Below the pieces are notes generated by a model, which did not search any database, had not been told where the DNA came from, and was given only the letters and a program-made list of their open reading frames with translations. From NCBI RefSeq assembly GCF_013385635.1, contig NZ_JACAPR010000010.1, positions 496,001 to 560,000 on the forward strand: a stretch of 64,000 nucleotides of DNA, written 5' to 3'. Source of the stretch: Pseudomonas gingeri. GTDB taxonomy: Bacteria; Pseudomonadota; Gammaproteobacteria; Pseudomonadales; Pseudomonadaceae. Positions 40,083 to 48,275 of this stretch are shown here, piece by piece. Made by a program: the position numbers and the translations under genes. The stretch's first letter is position 1, and each line of letters opens with the position of its first letter.

Positions 40083-40997
40083 ATGGCGCTGGATATGTTG
40101 GGTGAGCTCGAAGCGTTCGCGACCGTGGCGCGCAAACGCAGTTTTATTGCCGCGGCGCGTACCCTGGGGCGCTCGCCAAGCTCGCTGACCCGTGCCATTC
40201 AGGCCCTTGAGGAAAGCGCCGGGGTCAAGCTGTTCAATCGCTCGGCCAATGCGGTGAGCCTGACCGAGGCCGGCGAACGCCTGTTGCCCCATGCCCACAA
40301 AATGCTGGATCTGCAACGTGAGGCCGACGAAGACCTGGCCGGCATCAGTGGCCTGGCTACCGGCTGGGTGCGTTTCTCAGCGCCCGAGTTTCTTGGCCAT
40401 GGGGTAATGCCCAGGCTGATCGCGCAGTACTGCGAACGTTATCCCGAGGTGAATATCGACGTGATCTTCACCGACGAAACCATCGACCCGGCCAAGAGCA
40501 AGCTGGACTTCTCGATCCGCGGTGCCTTTCCGCAATCCAGCGACCTGATCGGTTTTCCCCTCTGGAGCTATGCCCGCCATCTTTATGCCAGTCCCGCCTA
40601 TCTGGAGCGCCGTGGGACGCCAGACTCGATAGAGGCATTGGAAACCCATTCGCTGATCCTGCACACCGCCCCAAGGATTCTTAAAGAGTGGAATTTTCGC
40701 AGTGAGCAGCAGGCAATCAGCTTCAGGGTGCATCCGAAGTTTCGCTTCAGTTCCGGCGCGGCGGTGTTTCAGGCAGCGTTGGCGGGCGTGGGGATCGCCC
40801 GACTGGCGGACTGGCTGGCGGAGCCCGAAGTGGAACTCGGGCGGCTGGTGCGGGTTTGCCCCGACTACCGGCTGACCTCCAGCCATGGCGAGAACCCGCA
40901 AATGCACGCGGTGTACCCCGCCGGCAACCTGCCGTTGCGGGTGAAGATGCTGCTGGACCTGATCCGCGCCTTCGGTGATAACGTCGGCCGGTTGTGA
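40083..40997 (+). CDS. LysR-family regulator, divergent from the oxygenase operon
   Basis: 304 residues from ATG 40083 (MALDMLGELEAFATV); a further ATG lies four codons in. Winged HTH: FIAAARTLGRSPSSLTRAIQ and ALEESAGVKLFNRSANAVSL. The effector domain (ATGWVRFSAPEFLGHGVMPR; FQAALAGVGIARLADWLAEP) is of the substrate-binding-protein type. LysR proteins usually control the gene they face, here the Fe/2OG oxygenase at 39973, binding in the 109-bp gap. The stop codon abuts that of the next LysR gene on the other strand (TGATCA at 40995-41000). Confidence 0.9.
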   Translation: MALDMLGELEAFATVARKRSFIAAARTLGRSPSSLTRAIQALEESAGVKLFNRSANAVSLTEAGERLLPHAHKMLDLQREADEDLAGISGLATGWVRFSAPEFLGHGVMPRLIAQYCERYPEVNIDVIFTDETIDPAKSKLDFSIRGAFPQSSDLIGFPLWSYARHLYASPAYLERRGTPDSIEALETHSLILHTAPRILKEWNFRSEQQAISFRVHPKFRFSSGAAVFQAALAGVGIARLADWLAEPEVELGRLVRVCPDYRLTSSHGENPQMHAVYPAGNLPLRVKMLLDLIRAFGDNVGRL

Positions 40998-41894
40998 TCA
41001 GGTCTGTGGTGTTTCGCCGAAACGGCTGCGCACCATTTCGACGAAGCGTGCCGCCGCCGGCCCCAGGCTCTGGCCGCTACGGGTGATCAGGCCGATCTCG
41101 CGGCTGACACCGGGGTGTTCCACCGGCAGTCGCTTGAGGCCATGCAGCCCGTCATCCGCCGACTCCGGCAGCAGCGTCATGCCCAGGCCCTGGCGTACCA
41201 GGGCCAGTACCGTGGACATGTAGTTGGCTTCCAGCCCCGGCACCAGGGCCAGGCCTTGTTCGTCGAACAGTTGCTCGACCCGTTCGCGCACGCTGCTGTC
41301 GCGCCCGGTGAGGATCATCGGCTGGCCGCTCAGGTCCGACAGGCGCACACGCTTTTTCCGCGCCAGCGGATGTTGCTCCGGAACAAACAGGCAGAGCCGG
41401 TCGACCATCACCACTTCGAAATCCAGGCCATGATTGAGTCGAGCTCGCACGCCCAGGCCGAAATCCACCTCGTTCTCCCGCACCAGCGCGTCGATGCGTT
41501 GGGCGACCACATCGCGCAAGCGCACTTCGACGCCGGGAAAGGCCTCGCGAAACACCCGCAGTACCGGCGGCAGGGCGCCGGAGCAGATCGACGGCAAGGC
41601 GGCGATGGTCACCACGCCGCGTTGCAGGCTGGCGAGGTCGCGGGAGCCGCTGACGATATTGTCCAGGTCCAGCAGCAGCTTCTCCATCGGCCCGCGGGCC
41701 TGCTGTCCGGCGCTGGTCAGGCTGACCTGGCGCGGGCTGCGCTCGAGCAGGGCGACGCCGAGCCAGTCTTCCAGTTGCTGGACCTGCACGGTCAGTGCCG
41801 AGGGCGACAGGTGCAACTCGTCCGCCGCCCGGGTGAAGCTGCCGGTACGGGCCACGGTGAGAAAGGCGCGGATATGCTGGATGGAGTTCTTCAT
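40998..41894 (-). CDS. LysR-family regulator, divergent from citM
   Basis: 298 residues from ATG 41894 (MKNSIQHIRAFLTVARTGSF). HTH: FTRAADELHLSPSALTVQVQ and LEDWLGVALLERSPRQVSLT. Effector domain: VVTIAALPSICSGALPPVLR, then VDFGLGVRARLNHGLDFEVV and GLGMTLLPESADDGLHGL, the CynR/CbbR-like branch. It faces the CitMHS transporter gene with 127 bp between start codons and most likely controls the transporter plus the two AtuA-type genes in response to a carboxylate. The upstream frame to 41972 lacks a ribosome-binding site and was not used. Confidence 0.9.
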   Translation of the reverse strand: MKNSIQHIRAFLTVARTGSFTRAADELHLSPSALTVQVQQLEDWLGVALLERSPRQVSLTSAGQQARGPMEKLLLDLDNIVSGSRDLASLQRGVVTIAALPSICSGALPPVLRVFREAFPGVEVRLRDVVAQRIDALVRENEVDFGLGVRARLNHGLDFEVVMVDRLCLFVPEQHPLARKKRVRLSDLSGQPMILTGRDSSVRERVEQLFDEQGLALVPGLEANYMSTVLALVRQGLGMTLLPESADDGLHGLKRLPVEHPGVSREIGLITRSGQSLGPAAARFVEMVRSRFGETPQT

Positions 41895-42021
41895 TCTGTT
41901 TTTCCGAACATAGGGCGGTGAACATTCCAATTTACAAAGCTTAACCGCGTTCCAATACTCCAGGGAAAACAATAACTGTCCGCTCCCGGTCTTCTGCGGG
42001 GTGGCTCACTGGAGTCTTCCC

Positions 42022-43314
42022 ATGCTTGCCACGCTGGGTGTCATCACTATTCTCTGTCTGCTTGCGGCTGTCATGAGCAAGCGCCTCTCGCCCCTGGTTG
42101 CCCTGATCGCCCTGCCGATCATCGCCGCGCTGCTCGGCGGCTTCGGCCTGCAGACCAGTGCGTTCATCGTCACCGGTATCAAGAACGTCGCCCCGGTGGT
42201 CGGGATGTTCGTCTTTGCCATCCTGTTCTTCGGGGTGATGACCGACGCCGGCATGCTCGACCCGATCATCGACCGCATCCTGCGTACCGTCGGCACACGG
42301 CCGACCCGCATCGTCATGGGCACCGCGCTGCTGGCATTGCTGGTGCACCTCGACGGTTCGGGGGCGGTGACCTTCCTGGTGACGGTGCCGGCGATGCTGC
42401 CGCTGTACACGCGCCTGGGTATCGATCGACGGATTCTCGCCTGTGTCGCGGCAATGGCGGCCGGGGTCAATTTCCTGCCCTGGACCGGCCCGGTGCTGCG
42501 TTCTTCGGCGGCCCTGCACGTGCCGGTGGCGGACCTGTTCCAGCCGTTGATCCCGGTGCAGATCGTCGGCCTGCTGTTTGTCTTCGCCAGTGCCTGGTGG
42601 CTGGGGCGTCGTGAAGAGCGTCGTCTCGGACTGGGCGCGGGCGCTGCGGTGGACAGCGTGCCCAGCCGGGTGATCGGTGTGGAGGAAGAGCGCCTGCGCC
42701 GGCCGCGGCTGTTCTGGGCCAACCTGCTGCTGACGGTACTGGTGATGGTGGTGATGATCGCCGGCTGGGTCGATCCGGTGGTGATGTTCATGCTCGGCAC
42801 GGTGGTCGCGCTCTGCCTCAACTATCCCAATGTCGACGCCCAGCGCGCGCGTATCGATGCCCATGCCAAGACCGCGCTGACCATGGCCAGCATTCTCCTG
42901 GCGGCCGGGGTGTTCACCGGGATCATGCAGGGCACCGGCATGCTCAAGGCCATGGCCGAAGTGGCGGTGGCGCAGATTCCCGCCGGGCACGGCAAGCTGA
43001 TTCCGACGGTGGTGGGTTTCCTGTCGATGCCGCTCAGCCTGCTGTTCGATCCGGACTCCTTCTATTTCGGCGTGATGCCGGTGATCGCCGAAGTCGGTAA
43101 GGCCCTTGGTGTGGAGCCGTTGCAGGTGGCCCAGGCGTCCCTGCTCGGGGTGCACACCACCGGCTTCCCGGTCAGCCCGCTGACCCCGGCGACCTTCTTG
43201 CTGGTGGGGCTGTGCAAGATCGAACTGGCCGATCACCAGCGTTTCACCATTCCGTTCCTGTTCGCCGCCTCGGTGCTGATGACCCTGACGGCGTTGCTTC
43301 TGGGCGTCTTCTGA
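42022..43314 (+). CDS. CitMHS-family citrate/metal or related carboxylate transporter
   Basis: 430 residues from ATG 42022 with GGAG seven bases upstream. About 11-12 membrane segments; family landmarks include [60 protein letters not shown] (the conserved D-G-S-G region), and [16 protein letters not shown] in the second half. Members import citrate complexed to Mg2+ or Ca2+, or similar tricarboxylates. First gene of a three-gene unit: the DUF1446/AtuA gene starts 16 bp downstream and the small AtuA-related gene overlaps that by 4 bp. Regulated probably by the divergent LysR protein. Confidence 0.9.
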   Translation: MLATLGVITILCLLAAVMSKRLSPLVALIALPIIAALLGGFGLQTSAFIVTGIKNVAPVVGMFVFAILFFGVMTDAGMLDPIIDRILRTVGTRPTRIVMGTALLALLVHLDGSGAVTFLVTVPAMLPLYTRLGIDRRILACVAAMAAGVNFLPWTGPVLRSSAALHVPVADLFQPLIPVQIVGLLFVFASAWWLGRREERRLGLGAGAAVDSVPSRVIGVEEERLRRPRLFWANLLLTVLVMVVMIAGWVDPVVMFMLGTVVALCLNYPNVDAQRARIDAHAKTALTMASILLAAGVFTGIMQGTGMLKAMAEVAVAQIPAGHGKLIPTVVGFLSMPLSLLFDPDSFYFGVMPVIAEVGKALGVEPLQVAQASLLGVHTTGFPVSPLTPATFLLVGLCKIELADHQRFTIPFLFAASVLMTLTALLLGVF

Positions 43315-43330
43315 CATGAAGGACTTTGTG

Positions 43331-44683
43331 ATGAAAACCTTGCGTATCGGTTCCGGCGCCGGTTACTCCGGCGACCGTATCGAACCGGCCGTGGAACTGG
43401 CGGCCAAGGGCGAGTTGGATTACCTGGTATTCGAATGCCTGGCCGAGCGCACCATCGCCCTGGCACAGCAGACACGGCTGAGCGATCCCGCGGCCGGTTA
43501 CGATCCTCTGCTGCGCGAACGCATGCAGCGGGTCTTGCCCTTTGTCGCCGGCAATGAGCGACGGCTGCGGATCATCACCAATATGGGCGCGGCCAATCCG
43601 TTGGCGGCGGCGCGAGAGGTGCGGCGGATTGCCCTTGAACTGGGGCTGACGAAGCTGAAGGTGGCCGCCGTCATCGGCGACGATGTGCTGGCGACCTTGC
43701 AGGCCGAGCCTGACCGGCTGCTGGACAACGGCCTGCGGGTCGAGCAGTTGGGCGAGCGGCTGATTTCCGCCAATGCCTATATGGGCGCCGACGGTATCGT
43801 CGAGGCCCTGGCGGCGGATGCCGATGTGGTGATTACCGGGCGGGTCGCCGACCCGTCGCTGTTTCTCGCCCCGCAGGTGTTCGAGTTCGGCTGGGCGGTG
43901 GATGACTGGCAACGCCTGGGGCGCGGCACCCTGGTCGGTCACTTGCTTGAATGTGCCGGACAGATCACCGGCGGCTATTTTGCCGATCCGGGGGTGAAGG
44001 ATGTGCCGGGCCTGGCACGCCTGGGCTTTCCCCTGGCCGAGGTCAATGAACAGGGACAGGCGACGATCACCAAGGTCGACGGTAGCGGTGGCCGGGTGGA
44101 CCGGGCGACGTGCGCCGAGCAACTGATTTACGAAGTGCATGATCCGGCGGCGTACCTGACCCCGGATGTCACTGCGGATTTCTCGCAGGTGAGTTTTCTC
44201 GACCTGGGTCCGGACCGGGTCGCGGTACAGGGCGCAACCGGGCAACCGCGGCCGGGGTCGCTGAAGGTTTCGGTCGGTTATCTGGATGGCTGGATCGGTG
44301 AAGGGCAGATGTCCTACGGCGGTCCCGGGGCGTTGGCTCGGGCGCGCTTGGCGCGGGAGATCGTGCTGGAGCGCTTGCAGATCATCGGCGTCGAGATGGA
44401 TGAGGTGCGGGCGGAATTAATGGGCGTCGATTCGCTGCATGGCGAGCGCCTGGGCAGCCGGGTCGAAAGCGAGCCCTGGGAGGTTCGCCTGCGGGTGGCT
44501 GCCCGTTGCGTCCGACGGGCCGATGCCGTGCGTATCGGCAATGAGGTGGAAACCCTCTACACCAACGGCCCCTCGGGCGGCGGCGGTGCCAGCAAGAGTG
44601 TCCGTCAGGTGGTGGCGGTGGCATCGCTGCTGTTGCCGCGGGAAAACCTTGGCGCCCGGATTCATCTGGAGGATCTGCAATGA
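43331..44683 (+). CDS. AtuA (DUF1446) family protein
   Basis: 450 residues from ATG 43331 (MKTLRIGSGAGYSGDRIEPA), preceded by AAGG; an ATG at 43316 is an alternative. Family features: LVFECLAERTIALAQQTR, NMGAANPLAAAREVRRIALE, VITGRVADPSLFLAPQVFEF and HLLECAGQITGGYFADPG, with a C-terminal YTNGPSGGGGASKSVRQV loop. AtuA was named in acyclic terpene utilisation but its reaction is not established; most relatives, as here, occur with a carboxylate transporter and a small partner protein. The likely role is an enzyme step on a branched or tricarboxylic acid. Co-transcribed with the CitMHS transporter and the next gene. Confidence 0.88.
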   Translation: MKTLRIGSGAGYSGDRIEPAVELAAKGELDYLVFECLAERTIALAQQTRLSDPAAGYDPLLRERMQRVLPFVAGNERRLRIITNMGAANPLAAAREVRRIALELGLTKLKVAAVIGDDVLATLQAEPDRLLDNGLRVEQLGERLISANAYMGADGIVEALAADADVVITGRVADPSLFLAPQVFEFGWAVDDWQRLGRGTLVGHLLECAGQITGGYFADPGVKDVPGLARLGFPLAEVNEQGQATITKVDGSGGRVDRATCAEQLIYEVHDPAAYLTPDVTADFSQVSFLDLGPDRVAVQGATGQPRPGSLKVSVGYLDGWIGEGQMSYGGPGALARARLAREIVLERLQIIGVEMDEVRAELMGVDSLHGERLGSRVESEPWEVRLRVAARCVRRADAVRIGNEVETLYTNGPSGGGGASKSVRQVVAVASLLLPRENLGARIHLEDLQ

Positions 44684-45003
44684 GTACGGTGACACTGCGG
44701 GCCCTGGCCCATTCACGGACCGGCGACAAAGGCGATACCTCGAATATCTCGGTGATCGCCTATCGCGCCGAAGACTATCCGCGCTTGCGCCAATGGTTGA
44801 CGGCGGAGCGGGTCGCGGTCTGGTTCGCCGAATTGCGCGACCCGGCCGCCGGGCCGGTGCGACGTTATGAACTGCCGGGCGTGCAGGCGTTGAACTTTGT
44901 CCTGCCGGGCATCCTCCGTGGCGGCGTGACCCGCTCCCTGGCGCTGGATGCCCACGGCAAGAGCCTGGGGTCGGCGCTGCTCGATATGCCGCTGGGCGAC
45001 TAG
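44680..45003 (+). CDS. small AtuA-associated protein
   Basis: 107 residues. LRALAHSRTGDKGDTSNISV at the N-terminus (motif SRTGDKGDxxN) and LNFVLPGILRGGVTRSLALD are those of the small domain that accompanies DUF1446/AtuA proteins either fused at their C-terminus or, as here, as a separate subunit. It overlaps the AtuA gene by 4 bp (ATGA), consistent with forming a complex in fixed ratio. Reaction unknown. Confidence 0.88.
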   Translation: MSTVTLRALAHSRTGDKGDTSNISVIAYRAEDYPRLRQWLTAERVAVWFAELRDPAAGPVRRYELPGVQALNFVLPGILRGGVTRSLALDAHGKSLGSALLDMPLGD

Positions 45004-45009
45004 TCCTGC

Positions 45010-46203
45010 TTACTTCGGCGCAAGAATCCGCTCGGCGATCATCTCGCCGATGGGCATGGCCGAGGTGGCGGCCGGTGACGGCGCGTTGCAGACATGGACC
45101 ATGCGCGCCGTTTCGGCGAACAGGAAGTCATGCACCAGACTGCCATCGCGCATCACCGCCTGGGCGCGGATACCGGCCTCGTAAGGCTGCAGGTCCTCGA
45201 CGGTCAGCGACGGACAGTATTTGCGGCACTGTTCCAGATAGCCGCGCTTGAACAGCGAGTTCTTCATTTCCACGCTGCCGGAACCGAGGTTCTGCCAGAT
45301 GGTTTTCCAGAAGCCGGGGAAGCTGGCGTATTGCGCGACATCGCGCCAGTTCACCGAGAACTTGCGGTAGTTCTCCCGGCCCAGCCCCAGCACTGCATTC
45401 GGGCCGACCGTCACGCTGCCGTCGATCATGCGGGTCAGGTGCACCCCGAGAAACGGCAGTTCGGGGTCGGGAATCGGGTAGATCAGGTGGTTGACGATAT
45501 CGTTTTTCGAGGCGGGCAGCCGAAAGTATTCGCCACGGAACGGGATGATCTGATGCTCGATGGGGATCCCGGCCAGGGTCGCCAGGCGGTCGGACTGCAG
45601 GCCGGCACAGGCCACCAGTTTGCGCGCCTGCCAGACGTCATCCTCGGTACTGACGGTAACGCTATCGGTATTTTCCTTTATCGCGGTGACGGTTTTTTCC
45701 ATGCGGATTTCCCCGCCGTTGACGGTGATCACCCGCGCCATCGCCTCGCAGACCTGTCGGTAGTCGACGATCCCCGTGGCATCGAGGAACAAGCCGCCGA
45801 GGCCGACGATATTCGGTTCGCGGCGGCGCAGTTCATCGGCGTCGAGACGTTCGACCTTCAGGCCGTTGAGTTGCGAGCGTTCGTACAGGGCGTCCATGCG
45901 CTGCACTTCCAGGGGTGTGGAGGCCACCAGCACTTTGCCGCAGACCTCGAAGCGGATGCCGTGTTCCCGGCAGAAATCCTGGGTGGCCTGGGCGCCGCGT
46001 TTGCACAGGTCGGCCTTGAGACTGCCGGGGGCATAGTAGATACCGGCGTGGATGACCCCGCTGTTGTGCCCGGTCTGGTGGCGGGCGAGGGTGGCTTCCT
46101 TTTCCAGGATCACCAGCGAGGCGCCGGGCTGGCGCTTGAGCAGTTCCATGGCCGTGGCCAGGCCGACGATGCCGCCGCCGATGATGCAAAAGTCGTAGAT
46201 CAT
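45010..46203 (-). CDS. lhgO: L-2-hydroxyglutarate dehydrogenase/oxidase (LhgO)
   Basis: 397 residues. FAD-dependent oxidation of L-2-hydroxyglutarate to 2-oxoglutarate, passing electrons to the quinone pool at the inner membrane in pseudomonads. FAD motif FCIIGGGIVGLATAMELLKR at residues 5-24; then LARHQTGHNSGVIHAGIYYA, the LhgO/glycerol-3-phosphate-dehydrogenase-like HNSGVIHAGIYY signature, and PFLGVHLTRMIDGSVTVGPN and NAPSPAATSAMPIGEMIAER near the C-terminus. Upstream (46242-46252) lies an 11-base palindrome also found upstream of the GntR gene at 47233, which probably encodes its repressor. Convergent with the AtuA unit, 6 bp apart. Confidence 0.94.
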   Translation of the reverse strand: MIYDFCIIGGGIVGLATAMELLKRQPGASLVILEKEATLARHQTGHNSGVIHAGIYYAPGSLKADLCKRGAQATQDFCREHGIRFEVCGKVLVASTPLEVQRMDALYERSQLNGLKVERLDADELRRREPNIVGLGGLFLDATGIVDYRQVCEAMARVITVNGGEIRMEKTVTAIKENTDSVTVSTEDDVWQARKLVACAGLQSDRLATLAGIPIEHQIIPFRGEYFRLPASKNDIVNHLIYPIPDPELPFLGVHLTRMIDGSVTVGPNAVLGLGRENYRKFSVNWRDVAQYASFPGFWKTIWQNLGSGSVEMKNSLFKRGYLEQCRKYCPSLTVEDLQPYEAGIRAQAVMRDGSLVHDFLFAETARMVHVCNAPSPAATSAMPIGEMIAERILAPK

Positions 46204-46241
46204 GGTTGGGTCACCCTTTCAGTGCAGGTCTTGTTATCAGG

Positions 46242-46252
46242 TTGTCAGACTA
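46242..46252. promoter_or_regulatory. GntR-type operator upstream of lhgO
   Basis: TTGTCAGACTA, one base from a perfect palindrome, preceded by the same TCAGG as the second site at 47258-47268. It is 39-49 bp before the lhgO start codon. Confidence 0.6.
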
Positions 46253-46275
46253 AGTCGATTGTAAAAAAGCTGCAT

Positions 46276-46519
46276 AATGATCGTTCCCGCGCGTAGCAAA
46301 GGAATGCCTTTCTGGACGCTCTGCGTCCGCTTCTATGACGCGGAGCGTCATGGGCTGCATTCCCACGCTGGAGCGTGGGAACGATCAATTCCTTTACTCC
46401 GCGTGGGAACGATCGACGATCAAACGCGGTGTCATCTGTAGGAGCCGGCTTGCCGGCGATGAGGCCCTTGAGCCCTGCGGCGATGATTCGGCCGCCATCG
46501 CCGGCAAGCCGGCTCCTAC
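46276..46519. repeat. two REP-type elements between lhgO and the GntR gene
   Basis: 46276-46415 is a member of the GATCGTTCCCACGC family with nested inverted repeats (GACGCTCTGCGTCC, GACGCGGAGCGTC, CCACGCTGGAGCGTGG). 46438-46519 is an inverted REP pair (REPIN): GTAGGAGCCGGCTTGCCGGC at the left and its exact complement at the right, arms over 20 bases. Confidence 0.88.
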
Positions 46520-46522
46520 CGT

Positions 46523-47233
46523 TCAATTCATGTTCGGCAATTCCAGTTGCAGGCGCTTGGCCGCTGCTCGCAGGTGAGCTTCGGCACAGGCCGCCGCGGA
46601 TTGGCGGTCGCCGTCGACGATGGCCTGGAACAGCGCCTGGTGTTCACGGCCGGCGTCGGCCGAGCCGCCCACCGAGCGCGTCGCCGAGTTTTCCCAGGCG
46701 GTGCGCCGGGATTCGGCCAGTTGCCCGCGGAGAAAATCGTGGAAGGCGACGAAGTAGTCGTTCTTGCTGGCTTCGGCGATGGCCCGGTGAAAGGCCACAT
46801 CGGCACTGGCGGCCGCAGCGAAGTCGGTGCGTTTGTCGTGCATGTCCTGCAAGGCGTCGCGCATGCGTTGCAGGTCGGCGGCATCACGGCGCTGGGCGGC
46901 GATGGCGGCGGCCTGGGTCTCGATCCACAGGCGCATTTCGAACATCTGCGCCAGATCGGTGTTGCGCCCTGGGCTTTTCGGGAAACGGAACACCGTGCCG
47001 GCAGGGGTCTGCGAGATATACGAGCCGAGACCGCGACGGGCAACGAGGATGCCGTCGGCCTTGAGCTGGGCAATCGCCTCGCGCACCACGGAACGGCTGA
47101 CATTCAGCTGTTCGGCCAGTTGCTGTTCGGTGGGCAGGCGCGATTCGGCCGCCAGGCGACCGGATTCGATTTCGGTGCGGAGGGCGCTGACGACCCGTTC
47201 AACCAGGGAGTCGGGGCGCTGGAGTTCAAGCAT
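46523..47233 (-). CDS. GntR/FadR-family repressor, probable regulator of lhgO
   Basis: 236 residues from ATG 47233 (MLELQRPDSLVERVVSALRT). N-terminal winged HTH: LPTEQQLAEQLNVSRSVVRE and AIAQLKADGILVARRGLGSY. C-terminal FCD domain, all helical, with metal-ligand-type residues (MRLWIETQAAAIAAQ; DVAFHRAIAEASKNDY; HQALFQAIVDGD; AEAHLRAAAKR). FCD regulators bind a carboxylic acid ligand. The palindrome TTGTCAGACAA lies 25-35 bp upstream of its start and again upstream of lhgO, so autoregulation and repression of lhgO are likely, with 2-hydroxyglutarate or a related acid as inducer. Confidence 0.88.
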   Translation of the reverse strand: MLELQRPDSLVERVVSALRTEIESGRLAAESRLPTEQQLAEQLNVSRSVVREAIAQLKADGILVARRGLGSYISQTPAGTVFRFPKSPGRNTDLAQMFEMRLWIETQAAAIAAQRRDAADLQRMRDALQDMHDKRTDFAAAASADVAFHRAIAEASKNDYFVAFHDFLRGQLAESRRTAWENSATRSVGGSADAGREHQALFQAIVDGDRQSAAACAEAHLRAAAKRLQLELPNMN

Positions 47234-47257
47234 GGAGGATTCGGCTCGCAAGTCAGG

Positions 47258-47268
47258 TTGTCAGACAA
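47258..47268. promoter_or_regulatory. GntR-type operator upstream of the regulator gene
   Basis: TTGTCAGACAA, a perfect palindrome with a single central base, preceded by TCAGG as at the lhgO site. Confidence 0.65.
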
Positions 47269-47357
47269 TGACCGAGACGGTTTTGCCTGTCAACACCCGA
47301 GCCCCTACAGGTAATGCTGTTCAGTCAAGGAAACAGGACATCGAAAACGCCGCATAA

Positions 47358-47445
47358 CCTGTAGGAGCCGGCTTGCCGGCGATGGCGACCTTGAGGCTTG
47401 CATCGATCTTCAAGGCCTCATCGCCGGCAAGCCAGCTCCCACAGG
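47358..47445. repeat. REPIN (inverted REP pair)
   Basis: CCTGTAGGAGCCGGCTTGCC at the left and its near-complement GGCAAGCCAGCTCCCACAGG at the right, 88 bp in all, between the GntR gene and the isonitrile hydratase gene. Confidence 0.88.
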
Positions 47446-47475
47446 AATCGCGATCATTCCCCTTTGGCGCCGACC

Positions 47476-48162
47476 TCAGAGCAATCCCAACCGCCCAGCC
47501 GCCCGTTCGGTGATCAGGCCACGCTGGCGGCGCGATTCCACCACCCGCTGCCGGGCCTGGTCGAGAATCGCCGAGGGCGCGGTTTCCGGGCTGCCGGAAT
47601 CGAACGGTGGCGCCGGTGCGTATTCCAGTTGCAACTGGATCACTTGGGCCTCCTCGGCGCCCACCAGCTCGCTGACCAGGGTCAGGGCGAAGTCGATCCC
47701 GGCGGTGATGCCGCCGCCGGTCAGCAGGTTGCCGTCACGCACCACGCGATCCTTCACGGCAATCGCGCCGAGGGTCGTCAGCATGTCGTGATAGGCCCAG
47801 TGGGTGGTGGCCCTGCGTCCGCGCAGCAGGCCGGCGGCGCCGAGCACCAACGAACCGGTGCAGACCGACGTGACATAGCGCGCCTGCTCGGCCTGCCCGG
47901 TGATGAACGCCAGGGTCTCGGGGTCTTCCATCAACGGTCCGACACCGGCACCGCCGGGAATGCAGATCACGTCCAGCGCCGGGCAGTCGGCAAAGGTGGT
48001 GGTCGGGGCCAGGACCAGGCCGGTGCTGGATTTCACCGGTTCGAGGTCTTTCCAGATCAGGTGCAGCTTGGCGCCGGGCACCGAGGCGAGGACGTCGTAA
48101 GGGCCGGTCAGGTCCAGTTGTTGCACGTTGGGAAATAGCAGAAAGCCGATGTGCAGCGTCAT
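47476..48162 (-). CDS. inhA: DJ-1/PfpI-family protein, isonitrile hydratase-like
   Basis: 228 residues, the same length as the isonitrile hydratase of P. putida, which converts isonitriles to N-substituted formamides. The nucleophile Cys101 sits in the sharp elbow TSVCTGSLVLGAAGLL, and Asp17 (LDLTGPYD) and Thr102 match the residues used by that enzyme. Core DJ-1 strands LHIGFLLFPNVQQLDLTGP and LDVICIPGGAGVG are present. GAGGAG lies nine bases upstream. It diverges from a GlxA-type regulator, 113 bp apart, so that regulator is the natural candidate for its control. Other PfpI-type activities cannot be excluded. Confidence 0.82.
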   Translation of the reverse strand: MTLHIGFLLFPNVQQLDLTGPYDVLASVPGAKLHLIWKDLEPVKSSTGLVLAPTTTFADCPALDVICIPGGAGVGPLMEDPETLAFITGQAEQARYVTSVCTGSLVLGAAGLLRGRRATTHWAYHDMLTTLGAIAVKDRVVRDGNLLTGGGITAGIDFALTLVSELVGAEEAQVIQLQLEYAPAPPFDSGSPETAPSAILDQARQRVVESRRQRGLITERAAGRLGLL

Positions 48163-48275
48163 GTCGAAAGCTCCTCGTGAATGGGGCGGCAGGTCTGGCG
48201 TGTGTAGACGGCTTCACTTTAGTCCCGTAGGATTTGGCGAATACGCCATACAGCCCACTTTTTACGCCAATCGCC

